A DNA stretch of 64,000 nt, taken from positions 1-64,000 of the forward strand of contig NZ_FMAG01000005.1 in NCBI RefSeq assembly GCF_900094585.1, in the 5' to 3' direction. The notes under the pieces were generated by a model. The model saw only the letters and a program-made list of their open reading frames with translations, was not told where the DNA came from and ran no database searches. The translations under genes were made by a program, and so were the position numbers. Positions 16,343-24,538 of the stretch are shown here, one piece after another (within the stretch, counting starts at the first letter, position 1; every line of letters begins with the position of its first letter). Origin of the DNA: Martinezella multihospitum (GTDB lineage: Bacteria > Pseudomonadota > Alphaproteobacteria > Rhizobiales > Rhizobiaceae).

Positions 16343-16747
16343 TTATGGCATGTTGCGCATCATCTCGGGCGACATGGGCATCATGTTCGCGTTGAGGTGA
16401 TGCATGACCCAGAGCGAGCCGGACAGTGCGATGATGACGATTACGATCGTAAAGATCAGCGCCATCATGTTCCAGCCGCCTTCCGAGCGGGTATTCATGT
16501 GCAGGAAGTAGATCATGTGCACGACGATCTGGATCGCGCCGAGGATCATGACGATCGCCCCGGTGACGGCCGGATCGGGGATCACCTTGGCCATGACCAG
16601 CCAGAAGGGAATGGCGGTCAGGATGACGGAGAGGATGAACCCCGTCATGTAGCTCTTGAAGGTGCCGTGTGCCGCCTCGTGGCCGCCATGGTGATCGTGG
16701 CCGTGGGCGTCGCCGGAATGATGCGAATGGTTTGCGTTCGAGCTCAT
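16343..16747 (-). CDS. cyoD: Cytochrome bo(3) quinol oxidase subunit IV, CyoD
   Basis: A 134-residue small subunit with three membrane helices (FILSVILTAIPFWLVMAKV; GAIVMILGAIQIVVHMIYFLHM; FTIVIVIIALSGSLWVMHHL). The N-terminus is unusually His-rich (NHSHHSGDAHGHDHHGGHEAAHG), which could bind metal, and the C-terminus is Met-rich (NANMMPMSPEMMRNMP). The chosen ATG overlaps the cyoC stop as ATGA. It is the last structural subunit of the operon. Confidence 0.94.
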   Translation of the reverse strand: MSSNANHSHHSGDAHGHDHHGGHEAAHGTFKSYMTGFILSVILTAIPFWLVMAKVIPDPAVTGAIVMILGAIQIVVHMIYFLHMNTRSEGGWNMMALIFTIVIVIIALSGSLWVMHHLNANMMPMSPEMMRNMP

Positions 16748-17373
16748 CCGAGAACTCCCATGAGGTAGACGAGAGAAAACACGCCGATCCAGACGACGTC
16801 GAGGAAGTGCCAGAACATCGAAAGGCACATCAGGCGGCGTTTGTTTTCCGGGATCAGGCCGTAGCGGCCAACCTGCACCATCAGCGTGATCAGCCAGACG
16901 ATACCGGTCGTGACGTGCAGACCGTGCGTGCCGACCAGCGTGAAGAAGGCCGACAGGAAGGCGCTGCGCTGCGGGCCGGCGCCGTCGAGGATCAGATGAT
17001 AGAACTCATAAAGTTCGAAGAAGATGAAGAGGGCGCCGAAGATACCCGTAATCGTCAGCCACATCAGCGTGCCCGACTTGTTGTTCTTCTCCATCGCCAG
17101 CATGGCGAAACCATAGGTGATGGACGAGAAGAGCAGCATCGCCGTGTTGAGGGCGACGAGCGGCAGCTCGAAGAGGTCGGCCGGCGACGGGCCGGCCGCA
17201 TAGCTGTGGCCGAGTACGGCGAAGGTGGCGAAGAGGACTGCGAAGATCAGGCAGTCGCTCATGATGTAGATCCAGAAGCCCAGCATGGTGCTGCCTTCCG
17301 GATGATGCTCTTCCGTCATGTAGAAGGCGGGTGTTTCGCCATCCTTGGGAGCGTGTGCGGTTGAGGTCGTCAT
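16744..17373 (-). CDS. cyoC: Cytochrome bo(3) quinol oxidase subunit III, CyoC
   Basis: A 209-residue heme-copper oxidase subunit III with five helices: MLGFWIYIMSDCLIFAVLFATF, LVALNTAMLLFSSITYGFAM, then SAFFTLVGTHGLHVTTGIVW and a final LDVVWIGVFSLVYLMGVLG. The short hydrophilic N-terminus (MTTSTAHAPKDGETPAFYMT) identifies the start, just after the cyoB stop. The longer frame further upstream is the antisense/alternative frame of cyoB and was discarded. It overlaps cyoD by 4 bases, indicating coupled translation. Confidence 0.94.
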   Translation of the reverse strand: MTTSTAHAPKDGETPAFYMTEEHHPEGSTMLGFWIYIMSDCLIFAVLFATFAVLGHSYAAGPSPADLFELPLVALNTAMLLFSSITYGFAMLAMEKNNKSGTLMWLTITGIFGALFIFFELYEFYHLILDGAGPQRSAFLSAFFTLVGTHGLHVTTGIVWLITLMVQVGRYGLIPENKRRLMCLSMFWHFLDVVWIGVFSLVYLMGVLG

Positions 17374-17378
17374 AAGTC

Positions 17379-19382
17379 TTACACCTGTCCTGCGAGCTGT
17401 TTCGTGCGCTCGTTCTCGGTCTTGACGACCTCGTCGGCGGGGATGTGGTAGTCGCGCTTGTAATTGAAGGTATGGCCGATCGTAACGACGAGCATCGCGA
17501 CGAAGGTGATGGCGGCGAGCCACCACATGTACCAGATCATCCCGAATGCGAAGCCGATGGAGAGAACGCCGAGGATGATGCCGGTGCCGGTGTTCTTCGG
17601 CATGTGGATCGGGATGAAGCCTTCGGTTGGCCTGACGTAGCCGCGATTCTTCATGTCCCACCATGCGTCGTGATCGTAGACGATCGGCGTGAAGGCGAAG
17701 TTGTAGGCCGGCGGCGGCGACGAGGTGGACCATTCGAGCGTACGGCCGCCCCAGGGATCGCCTGTGTGGTCGCGAAGCTCTTCGCGCTTCATGAAGCTGA
17801 CGGCGAGCTGGATGAGGAAGCAGGCGATGCCGATGGCGATGAGGCCGGCGCCGAAGGCTGCGATGATGAACCAGATCTGCAGCGACGGATCGTCGAACTG
17901 GCTGACGCGGCGGGTGACGCCCATCAGGCCGAGGATGTAGAGCGGCATGAAGGCGAACCAGAAGCCGATCTGCCAGAACCAGAAGCTCATCTTGCCCCAG
18001 AACGGGTCGAGTTTGAAGCCGAAGGCCTTCGGGAACCAGTAGTTGACGCCCGCGAACATGCCGAACAGCACGCCGCCGATGATCACGTTATGGAAGTGGG
18101 CGATCAGGAACAGCGAGTTGTGCAGCACGAAGTCGGCCGGCGGAACTGCGAGCATGACGCCGGTCATGCCGCCGATGGTGAAGGTCACCATGAAACCGAC
18201 GGTCCATAGCATCGGCGGCTCGTAGCGGATGCGGCCGTGGTACATCGTGAACAGCCAGTTGAAGAGCTTCGCACCCGTCGGGATCGAGATGATCATCGTC
18301 GTGATGCCGAAGAAGGAGTTGACGCTGGCGCCCGAGCCCATCGTGAAGAAATGGTGCAGCCAGACGAGGTAGGAGAGGATCATGATCACGCAGGTGGCGT
18401 AGACCATCGAGGCGTAGCCGAAGAGGCGCTTGCCGCAGAAGGTGGCGACGACTTCCGAGAAGACGCCGAAAGCCGGCAGGATCAGAATGTAGACTTCCGG
18501 GTGGCCCCAGATCCAGATGAGGTTGACATACATCATCGGATTGCCGCCGAGGTCGTTCGTGAAGAAGTTCGTTCCGGCGTAGCGATCGAGGGTGAGCAGT
18601 GCGAGCGTTGCGGTCAGGATCGGGAAGGACGCAACGATCAGGATGTTGGTGCAGAGCGACGTCCAGGTGAAAACGGGCATCTTCATGAAGGTCATGCCCG
18701 GCGCGCGCATCTTGACGATGGTGGCGATCAGGTTGATGCCCGAGAGCGTCGTTCCGATACCCGCGACCTGCAGGCCCCAGATATAATAGTCGACGCCGAC
18801 ATCAGGACTATAGGCGATGCCGGAAAGCGGCGGATAGGCCAGCCAGCCGGTTTTCGCGAATTCGCCGATGAAGAGCGAGATCATGATGACGATCGCGCCT
18901 GCCGTCGTCATCCAGAACGAAAAATTGTTCAGGAACGGGAAGGAGACGTCGCGGGCGCCGATCTGCAGCGGCACGACGAGGTTCATCAGGCCGGTGACGA
19001 AGGGCATCGCCACAAAGAAGATCATGATGACGCCGTGGGCGGTGAAGATCTGGTCGTAGTGGTGCGGCGGCAGGTAGCCCTCGGATCCGTTGAAGGCGAT
19101 CGCCTGCTGCAGGCGCATCAGCAGCGCGTCGGAGAAACCGCGCAGCAGCATGATCAGCGCGAGTACGACATACATGATGCCGATCTTCTTGTGATCGATG
19201 CTGGTGAACCATTCCTTCCAGAGATAGCCCCAGAGGCGGAAATAGGTCAGCAGGCCGAGAAGGGCGATACCGCCGATGGCGACACCGAGGAAGGTCACGA
19301 CGAGGATCGGCTCGTGATACGGAATGGAGTCGAGCGTCAGCCGACCGAAGATGAATTTATAGAGGTCCGGGTTGGAAAACAT
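17379..19382 (-). CDS. cyoB: Cytochrome bo(3) quinol oxidase subunit I, CyoB
   Basis: The 667-residue catalytic subunit, full length for the family, with fifteen predicted helices. Heme- and copper-ligand segments are seen: FTAHGVIMIFFVAMPF (low-spin heme His), WIWGHPEVYILILPAFG (Cu(B) His and cross-linked Tyr), VWLHHFFTMG (Cu(B) His pair) and NSLFLIAHFHNVIIGG (high-spin and low-spin heme His). It oxidises ubiquinol and reduces O2 to water while pumping protons in the inner membrane. Part of cyoABCD, 47 bases after cyoA. Confidence 0.96.
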   Translation of the reverse strand: MFSNPDLYKFIFGRLTLDSIPYHEPILVVTFLGVAIGGIALLGLLTYFRLWGYLWKEWFTSIDHKKIGIMYVVLALIMLLRGFSDALLMRLQQAIAFNGSEGYLPPHHYDQIFTAHGVIMIFFVAMPFVTGLMNLVVPLQIGARDVSFPFLNNFSFWMTTAGAIVIMISLFIGEFAKTGWLAYPPLSGIAYSPDVGVDYYIWGLQVAGIGTTLSGINLIATIVKMRAPGMTFMKMPVFTWTSLCTNILIVASFPILTATLALLTLDRYAGTNFFTNDLGGNPMMYVNLIWIWGHPEVYILILPAFGVFSEVVATFCGKRLFGYASMVYATCVIMILSYLVWLHHFFTMGSGASVNSFFGITTMIISIPTGAKLFNWLFTMYHGRIRYEPPMLWTVGFMVTFTIGGMTGVMLAVPPADFVLHNSLFLIAHFHNVIIGGVLFGMFAGVNYWFPKAFGFKLDPFWGKMSFWFWQIGFWFAFMPLYILGLMGVTRRVSQFDDPSLQIWFIIAAFGAGLIAIGIACFLIQLAVSFMKREELRDHTGDPWGGRTLEWSTSSPPPAYNFAFTPIVYDHDAWWDMKNRGYVRPTEGFIPIHMPKNTGTGIILGVLSIGFAFGMIWYMWWLAAITFVAMLVVTIGHTFNYKRDYHIPADEVVKTENERTKQLAGQV

Positions 19383-19429
19383 GGATTGCCTCTGTCCCTT
19401 ATGAATGTCTTGTTATTGAGCGCACCGGA

Positions 19430-20548
19430 TCAATGACCCTGATGCTGCGCCGAACCGGTCGACGAATCGGAAGAAGAGCCGTTGCCCATATCCATGCCCG
19501 GCATCGAGTTGTCTCCATGCTGCATGGTGTGAACGGCGCCGCCATCGGCCTTGACTGGCGTGACGGCGGCCGGGTCGTCTTCGCGGTTGTCGTAGATCAG
19601 ACGCTCGCGGTTTTCGTGGCTTTCCTTGCCGGCACCGCCCTTGGCGTCGATATGCATCATCTCGCTCATGCACATCTTGCTCGGATCGGCGCACACGTTG
19701 AGGATGGCGTTGTAGAGCCCGTCGTCGACGGCGTTGAAGTAGCGTACCGGCTCTCGTTCGCTGGGCTTGGCGAGCGCCATATATTCATTGCGGCCGAGCG
19801 CCGTGCCCTGGCTCTTTGCCTTCTGGACCCATTGGTCGAAACCGGCCTGATCCAAGCCGTGGAACTTGAAGCGCATGTTCGAGAAGCCGGCGCCGCTGTA
19901 GTTGGCCGACAGGCCCTGGAATTCGCCGGGATGGTTGATGACGGCGTGAAGCTTCGTCTCCATGCCCGGCATCGCGTAGATCTGACCGGCCAGCGCTGGG
20001 ATGAAGAAGGAATTCATCACCGACGAAGCGGTGATCTTGAAGTTGATCGGCCGATCGACGGGAGCGGCTATCTCATTGACGGTAGCGATACCGTATTCCG
20101 GATAGAAGAAGAGCCATTTCCAGTCGAGCGCCACCACTTCGACCGTCAGCGGCTTCACGTCGGCGCTGAGCGGCTTGTCGGCGGCTATGCGGTCCAGCGG
20201 ACGGTAGGGGTCGAGCTGATGGGTGCTGATCCAGGTCACCGCGCCGAGCGCGATGATGATGGCAAGCGGAGCGGACCAGATGACCAGCTCCAGACGCGTC
20301 GAATGATGCCACTCCGGCTCGTAGGTCGCCTCTGTGTTCGACTGGCGGTATCTCCAGGCGAAGAACAGCGTCAGGAAGATCACCGGGATGATGATGATCA
20401 GCATCAGCACGACCGAGACGATGATGAGGTCCCGCTGCTGCATGGCGATATCGCCGGAGGGAGCCATCACCACCAGATTGCAACCTGACAGCAGCAGAAA
20501 CAACGGGATGACGGATAAACGGCTGAAAATCTTCGATAGTCTTGGCAC
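19430..20548 (-). CDS. cyoA: Ubiquinol oxidase subunit II, CyoA (lipoprotein)
   Basis: A 372-residue subunit with a lipoprotein signal (VIPLFLLLSGC, lipobox LLSGC), two membrane helices, and a periplasmic cupredoxin domain (LDWKWLFFYPEYG, then SSVMNSFFIPALAGQIYAMPGM). The Cu(A)-ligand cysteines of cytochrome c oxidases are absent, which marks a quinol oxidase. The start codon is a GTG placed directly before the signal peptide. The C-terminal extension, ending in MQHGDNSMPGMDMGNGSSSD, is Met- and His-rich, in common with rhizobial CyoA proteins. First gene of the operon. Confidence 0.95.
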   Translation of the reverse strand: MPRLSKIFSRLSVIPLFLLLSGCNLVVMAPSGDIAMQQRDLIIVSVVLMLIIIIPVIFLTLFFAWRYRQSNTEATYEPEWHHSTRLELVIWSAPLAIIIALGAVTWISTHQLDPYRPLDRIAADKPLSADVKPLTVEVVALDWKWLFFYPEYGIATVNEIAAPVDRPINFKITASSVMNSFFIPALAGQIYAMPGMETKLHAVINHPGEFQGLSANYSGAGFSNMRFKFHGLDQAGFDQWVQKAKSQGTALGRNEYMALAKPSEREPVRYFNAVDDGLYNAILNVCADPSKMCMSEMMHIDAKGGAGKESHENRERLIYDNREDDPAAVTPVKADGGAVHTMQHGDNSMPGMDMGNGSSSDSSTGSAQHQGH

Positions 20549-20941
20549 GTCTTAAAGCTCTTTTTGTTTCGACCCTACCGCGACTAAAGGACGGCGGTCA
20601 TGAACGATATGAGGTGTTTCGTCGCACCGCAGCAAGCTTGAGTGCATTGCGGTATGGAATGCTGTCCCACGTATCGGGAAAACCCTCAGAAATCCAGAAG
20701 GTTTTCCATGAGGCCATTCGCTTTTATCGCCGCCAATATACCTGGATCGGAACAAATGGCTATCGGCGACGGTTCCTGTCTGATCTGAAATGCGGCGTCA
20801 AAGGCGGAAATGGCCCGATTTGATTGCTAATTTGCGAATTATTTCATGCTCGATACTTGATATGTTCGCACGTTTGATCGACATTTTCATTATGCACGAA
20901 TTCGTGGAGGAATTCGTGCTCGGAGAGGGAGGCTCCCGCGC
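20549..20941. other. Divergent intergenic region between cyoA and an MFS gene
   Basis: This gap of 393 bases should contain the cyo promoter and the MFS gene promoter. A reading frame of 93 codons crosses part of it but has no recognisable domain and no ribosome binding site, so it is not called. The 3' half is AT-rich (around 20820-20895). A strong palindrome at 20894-20919 is listed separately. Confidence 0.5.
20894..20919 (+). promoter_or_regulatory. Palindrome/direct repeat upstream of the MFS gene
   Basis: GCACGAATTC (20894-20903), GTGGAG, GAATTCGTGC (20910-20919) is a perfect 10-bp inverted repeat. It also contains GAATTCGTG twice as a direct repeat with a 12-base period, and the 12-mer palindrome CACGAATTCGTG. 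It ends 22 bases before the MFS start codon and could be an operator or a 5'-UTR stem-loop next to the ribosome binding site. Confidence 0.5.
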
Positions 20942-22279
20942 ATGGTCAGCGTTACGCATGAATCACTGAACCCCACATCTTCAACTCTGGAGAGCGATGC
21001 CCGCAGCATGCATGCGGGTGGCTCCGTCGCCCCCGGCAATATCGCCATCGGCGTGATCATCGGTCGCACGTCCGAATTCTTCGATTTCTTCGTCTATGCT
21101 ATTGCATCGGTTCTGGTCTTCCCGAAGCTGATCTTCCCCTTCGCCGACCCGCTGCATGGCACGCTGCTTTCCTTCCTGGTCTTCGCGCTCGCCTTTATTG
21201 CGCGCCCGATCGGCTCTTTCATCTTCATGGCGATCGACCGCGCCTATGGCCGCGGCGTCAAGCTCACGATCGCGCTATTCCTGCTCGGTGGTTCCACGGC
21301 GTCCATGAGCTTCCTGCCCGGCTATTCCGAAGTCGGCGTCTATGCGATCGTCCTGCTTGCCATTTTCCGCATCGGTCAGGGCCTTGCGCTCGGCGGTGCA
21401 TGGGACGGCCTGGCTTCGTTGCTGGCTCTGAACGCACCCACCAACCACCGCGGCTGGTATGCGATGATCCCGCAGCTCGGCGCCCCGATCGGCTTCATGC
21501 TGGCAAGCGCTCTGTTCGCCTATTTCGTCACGAGCCTGACGACGGCGGACTTCCTGGATTGGGGCTGGCGCTATCCCTTCTTCTGCGCCTTCGCCGTCAA
21601 CGTCGTCGCACTCTTCGCCCGCCTGCGTCTGGTCGCCACCGAGGAGTTCGGCACGCTGCTGGAGCGCCACGAGCTTGAACCCGTGAAGATGACCGAGCTG
21701 TTGCGCGTGCATGGCCGCGATGTCCTGATCGGCGCCTTCGTGCCGCTGGCAAGCTTTGCGACCTTCCATCTGGTGACGGTCTTCCCGCTCGGCTGGGTCA
21801 CGCTTTACAGCGAGCAGACTCCTGGCTCGTTCCTGCTGGTGGAGTTCCTCGGCGCGATCTGCGGCATTCTCGCCATCATCTGTTCCGGTATGCTCGCCGA
21901 CCGGATCGGCCGCCGCAATCAGCTCGCCATCGGCGCCGTGCTGATCGCCTGCTTCGCCTTCGTCGCGCCCTGGCTGCTCGATGGCGGCGCGACCGGCCGC
22001 CACATCTACGTGGTTCTCGGCTTCACGCTGCTCGGCCTTTCCTTCGGTCAGGCGGCAGGCGCCAGCGCCTCGCGCTTTAGCCAGAACTATCGCTATAGCG
22101 GCTCGGCCCTCGTGTCGGATCTGTCCTGGCTGATCGGTGCAGGCTTCGCGCCATTCGTGGCGCTTGCGCTCTCGAGCCAGTTCGGCCTCGTCTATACCAG
22201 CCTCTATCTGCTCTCCGGCGTCGTCTGCACGCTGGTTGCGATCTTCTTCAGCAAGACGCTGGAGACGCGCGACAACTGA
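20942..22279 (+). CDS. MFS transporter (metabolite:H+ symporter-like)
   Basis: A 445-residue major facilitator with twelve predicted helices. Family marks: GRTSEFFDFFVYAIASVLVFP in helix 1, the RPIGSFIFMAIDRAYGRG loop between helices 2 and 3 (variant of the MFS A-motif), GQGLALGGAWDGL in helix 4-5, and ADRIGRRNQLAIG between helices 8 and 9. The GRTSEFFDF start and 'GGAW' motif place it near the sugar/organic acid MHS branch. AGGGAGG precedes the ATG. Its substrate is not predictable. It stands alone, followed by a strong terminator. Confidence 0.88.
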   Translation: MVSVTHESLNPTSSTLESDARSMHAGGSVAPGNIAIGVIIGRTSEFFDFFVYAIASVLVFPKLIFPFADPLHGTLLSFLVFALAFIARPIGSFIFMAIDRAYGRGVKLTIALFLLGGSTASMSFLPGYSEVGVYAIVLLAIFRIGQGLALGGAWDGLASLLALNAPTNHRGWYAMIPQLGAPIGFMLASALFAYFVTSLTTADFLDWGWRYPFFCAFAVNVVALFARLRLVATEEFGTLLERHELEPVKMTELLRVHGRDVLIGAFVPLASFATFHLVTVFPLGWVTLYSEQTPGSFLLVEFLGAICGILAIICSGMLADRIGRRNQLAIGAVLIACFAFVAPWLLDGGATGRHIYVVLGFTLLGLSFGQAAGASASRFSQNYRYSGSALVSDLSWLIGAGFAPFVALALSSQFGLVYTSLYLLSGVVCTLVAIFFSKTLETRDN

Positions 22280-22296
22280 GCCGGATCTTCGAATGC

Positions 22297-22333
22297 AAAA
22301 GGGCCGCAGCATGAACGTGCCGCGGCCCTTTTT
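22297..22333. terminator. Bidirectional rho-independent terminator
   Basis: AAAAGGGCCGC (22297-22307), 14-base loop, GCGGCCCTTTTT (22322-22333): an 11-bp stem with a T5 run on the plus strand and an A4 run on the other side. It lies between the convergent MFS and lrgB genes and can serve both. Confidence 0.9.
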
Positions 22334-22336
22334 CGT

Positions 22337-23041
22337 TCAAGCCGAGTGCATCAGCCAGGCAATCAGCGGCGCGGCCAATACATTCGTCAGCCCCACCAGC
22401 ACCATGACGAGCCCGGCGATCGATCCTTCCTCGCGACCGATCTCGTGAGCCTTGGCGACGCCGATGCCATGCGCGCCCATGCCGTAAAGCGCGCCGCGCG
22501 CCATGCCTGATCTCAGCGGCAGCCACCGCAACAGCATCTGGCCGACCACGGCGCCGAGCAGGCCGGTGATGACGACGAAGACGGCGGTGAGGTTGGGCAC
22601 ACCGCCGATATCATTTGAAACCACCATGGCGAAGGGCGTGCTGATCGAGCGCGGCATCAGGCTGAGCCGCAGGCTTTCGTCGAGACCCAGAAGGCTCGCA
22701 AGCCCCCAGGCCGAAACCATCGCCGTGGTGCTGCCGACCGTCACACCGAACAGCAGCACCGGCCAATAGCGCTTGATGAGGCCGCGCTGTTCGTAGATCG
22801 GCACGGCAAAGGCAACGGTCGCAGGCCCGAGCAGGGCCAGCAGCCAGCGGCTGTCATGCATATAGTCCTGATAGTTTGCATGCAGCACGAGAGCGATGGC
22901 GATCAGCACCGCCGGCACCGCCACCAGCGGCGACAGCCAGAGTGAAGGCCGGCGCCGATAGAGCGCCTTGGAAAGATAATAAAGTCCGATCGTCGCCAGC
23001 GGCCAGAACAGGCCGGCTGCGAGGCCTTCAATGCTGGACAT
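22337..23041 (-). CDS. lrgB: LrgB/CidB family membrane protein
   Basis: A 234-residue integral membrane protein of the LrgB/CidB family, about seven helices. The conserved half-site region reads LLGPATVAFAVPIYEQRGLIKRYW, followed by SLMPRSISTPFAMVVSNDIGG and GMGAHGIGVAKAHEIGREEGSIAGLVM, the family's most constant parts. Together with LrgA it forms a holin/antiholin-like or by-product (pyruvate/glycolate) export system at the inner membrane. Its start overlaps the end of lrgA by 14 bases, so the two are translationally coupled. Confidence 0.93.
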   Translation of the reverse strand: MSSIEGLAAGLFWPLATIGLYYLSKALYRRRPSLWLSPLVAVPAVLIAIALVLHANYQDYMHDSRWLLALLGPATVAFAVPIYEQRGLIKRYWPVLLFGVTVGSTTAMVSAWGLASLLGLDESLRLSLMPRSISTPFAMVVSNDIGGVPNLTAVFVVITGLLGAVVGQMLLRWLPLRSGMARGALYGMGAHGIGVAKAHEIGREEGSIAGLVMVLVGLTNVLAAPLIAWLMHSA

Positions 23042-23435
23042 GACGGGGTGCTCCCTGGCGCATCATCAGGCGGTAGCCGATATCGATCGCTATCGCGGTG
23101 ACACCCATGACGATGATGGTGCCGGCGAAGATCACCGCAAGCACTTTCAGCCCGATGATGCCGATGAATTCGCCATGATCGAGCAGGGCGAGCACCGCCG
23201 GCACGAAGAACAGCAGCATCTCGGCGAGAAACCACTCCGCGCCGCGCTTCATGCTCGTCAGCTTGACCTTGCCGCTCGCAAATAGCGCCAGCACCAAGAG
23301 CATCCCGGCGATGGCGCCGGGGATCGGCAGATGCGCAAGGTGCACGATGGCTTCCCCCGCCTGCCAGAAGGCAATGAGAAGCAGGATCTGAGCGAGGCGG
23401 CCCAGTTTCGGACGGTTCTGTAGGTCGATACGCAT
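23028..23435 (-). CDS. lrgA: LrgA/CidA family membrane protein
   Basis: A 135-residue membrane protein of the CidA/LrgA holin-like family with four helices; conserved LPIPGAIAGMLLVLALF and the following AEWFLAEMLLFFVPAVLALLDH are clear. The ATG at 23435 gives the usual N-terminus (MRIDLQNRPK); a longer frame starting 57 bases upstream is less likely. First gene of lrgAB, divergent from a LysR regulator 99 bases away, the same organisation as the cidR-cid systems of Bacillus and Staphylococcus. Confidence 0.9.
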   Translation of the reverse strand: MRIDLQNRPKLGRLAQILLLIAFWQAGEAIVHLAHLPIPGAIAGMLLVLALFASGKVKLTSMKRGAEWFLAEMLLFFVPAVLALLDHGEFIGIIGLKVLAVIFAGTIIVMGVTAIAIDIGYRLMMRQGAPRHVQH

Positions 23436-23534
23436 GGAGAAACTCGGGAAAATTGACTGGCCTGAAGATAAGCTCTGTCTCAGCATGAACAAAATGAATT
23501 GATTTCATAAAATCCAGTCCTATAAGGAATGGTC

Positions 23535-24419
23535 ATGGAGCTTCGGACATTGAAAGCCTTCGTCGAGGTGGTGCGCCAGGGTGGCTTTTCGGAAGCTGCC
23601 AAGGTGGTATTCACAACTCAGTCGGCGGTCAGCAAGGCCGTGCGCCAGCTCGAGGACGAGCTTGGCTTGCCCTTGCTCCACCGCATCGGTCATCGCACCA
23701 CCCTGACGGATGCCGGCGAGGTGGTCTATCGCCGGGCAATTGCCATCCTCGTCGGGCGCGACGACCTGCTGGCCGAATTGTCCGAGCTGCGCGGCCTGAC
23801 GCGCGGCACCTTGCGTCTCGGCCTGCCGCCGATCGGTAACGATGCTCTGTTCGCTCCGGTATTCGCAGTCTTCCGCAACCGCTATCCCGGCATCGAGATC
23901 CGGCTGGTGGAGCAGGGGGCAAAACGGCTTGAGGAAATGGTGTTGGCCGACGAGGTCGATCTCGGCGCTTCGCTGCTGCCGACGCCCGATGCCTTCGAGT
24001 GGCAGAGCGTACGCTGCGAGCCGATTCATGTCCTCCTGCCGTCGGCGCATCCGCTTGCCGGGCAGGAACAGGTGCCGCTTGCGGCGCTGGCGGGCAATCC
24101 CTTCCTCCTGTTCGAAACCGGCTTCGCTCTCAATAGCATCATTCTGGATGCCTGCCGCTCCGCCGGTTTCGCGCCTGACATCGCCGCGCGTTCAAGCCAG
24201 ATCAATTTTATCGTCGAGCTTGTGGTCGCCGGCCTCGGCGTCGGCTTCCTGCCGCGACTGATCGCCGAACAGCGACAGCGCCCCGGCGTCAGCCATGCCC
24301 TCGTCGTCGAGCCGGGAATGGAGTGGCATATGGCCTGGATCTGGCGACGCGGCGGATATTTATCGCATGCCGGCCGCGCCTGGCTCGACCTCGCCGCGGA
24401 GATAGCCGTGAAAACTTGA
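23535..24419 (+). CDS. LysR family regulator, probable controller of lrgAB
   Basis: A 294-residue LysR-type regulator. N-terminal HTH: MELRTLKAFVEVVRQGGFSE, then VFTTQSAVSKAVRQLEDELG; C-terminal periplasmic-binding-like effector domain with LRLGLPPIG and LVVAGLGVGFLPR. The ATG was chosen because AAGGAA lies 5 bases upstream. Divergent orientation to lrgA suggests that it regulates lrgAB, as CidR does in Gram-positive bacteria in response to acetate or pyruvate (established for CidR; inferred here). Confidence 0.93.
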   Translation: MELRTLKAFVEVVRQGGFSEAAKVVFTTQSAVSKAVRQLEDELGLPLLHRIGHRTTLTDAGEVVYRRAIAILVGRDDLLAELSELRGLTRGTLRLGLPPIGNDALFAPVFAVFRNRYPGIEIRLVEQGAKRLEEMVLADEVDLGASLLPTPDAFEWQSVRCEPIHVLLPSAHPLAGQEQVPLAALAGNPFLLFETGFALNSIILDACRSAGFAPDIAARSSQINFIVELVVAGLGVGFLPRLIAEQRQRPGVSHALVVEPGMEWHMAWIWRRGGYLSHAGRAWLDLAAEIAVKT

Positions 24420-24538
24420 CTCTCTTTTCAAACTTTTGTGATAAAGCGAGCCGAGTGCAAACTTGAAAAAAACGCTCAGGAAAAATATAGGCTACGGAAT
24501 TGCTGCCGGGGGCAGCGCTTTTCAAGCGAGAGGACTTT

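Noticed and set aside
19433..20488. A long open frame opposite cyoA and others opposite cyoB and pit
   Set aside because: These overlap intact, motif-bearing genes on the other strand and have no ribosome binding sites or family motifs.
20542..20823. A 93-codon open frame in the cyoA upstream region
   Set aside because: No recognisable domain, no ribosome binding site, and it crosses the region where the cyo promoter should lie.
24417..24440. TGA-N8-TCA sequence upstream of the iron importer as an iron-responsive operator
   Set aside because: The RirA motif is TGA-N9-TCA; this one has 8 bases between arms and overlaps the stop codon of the LysR gene, so the match is weak.
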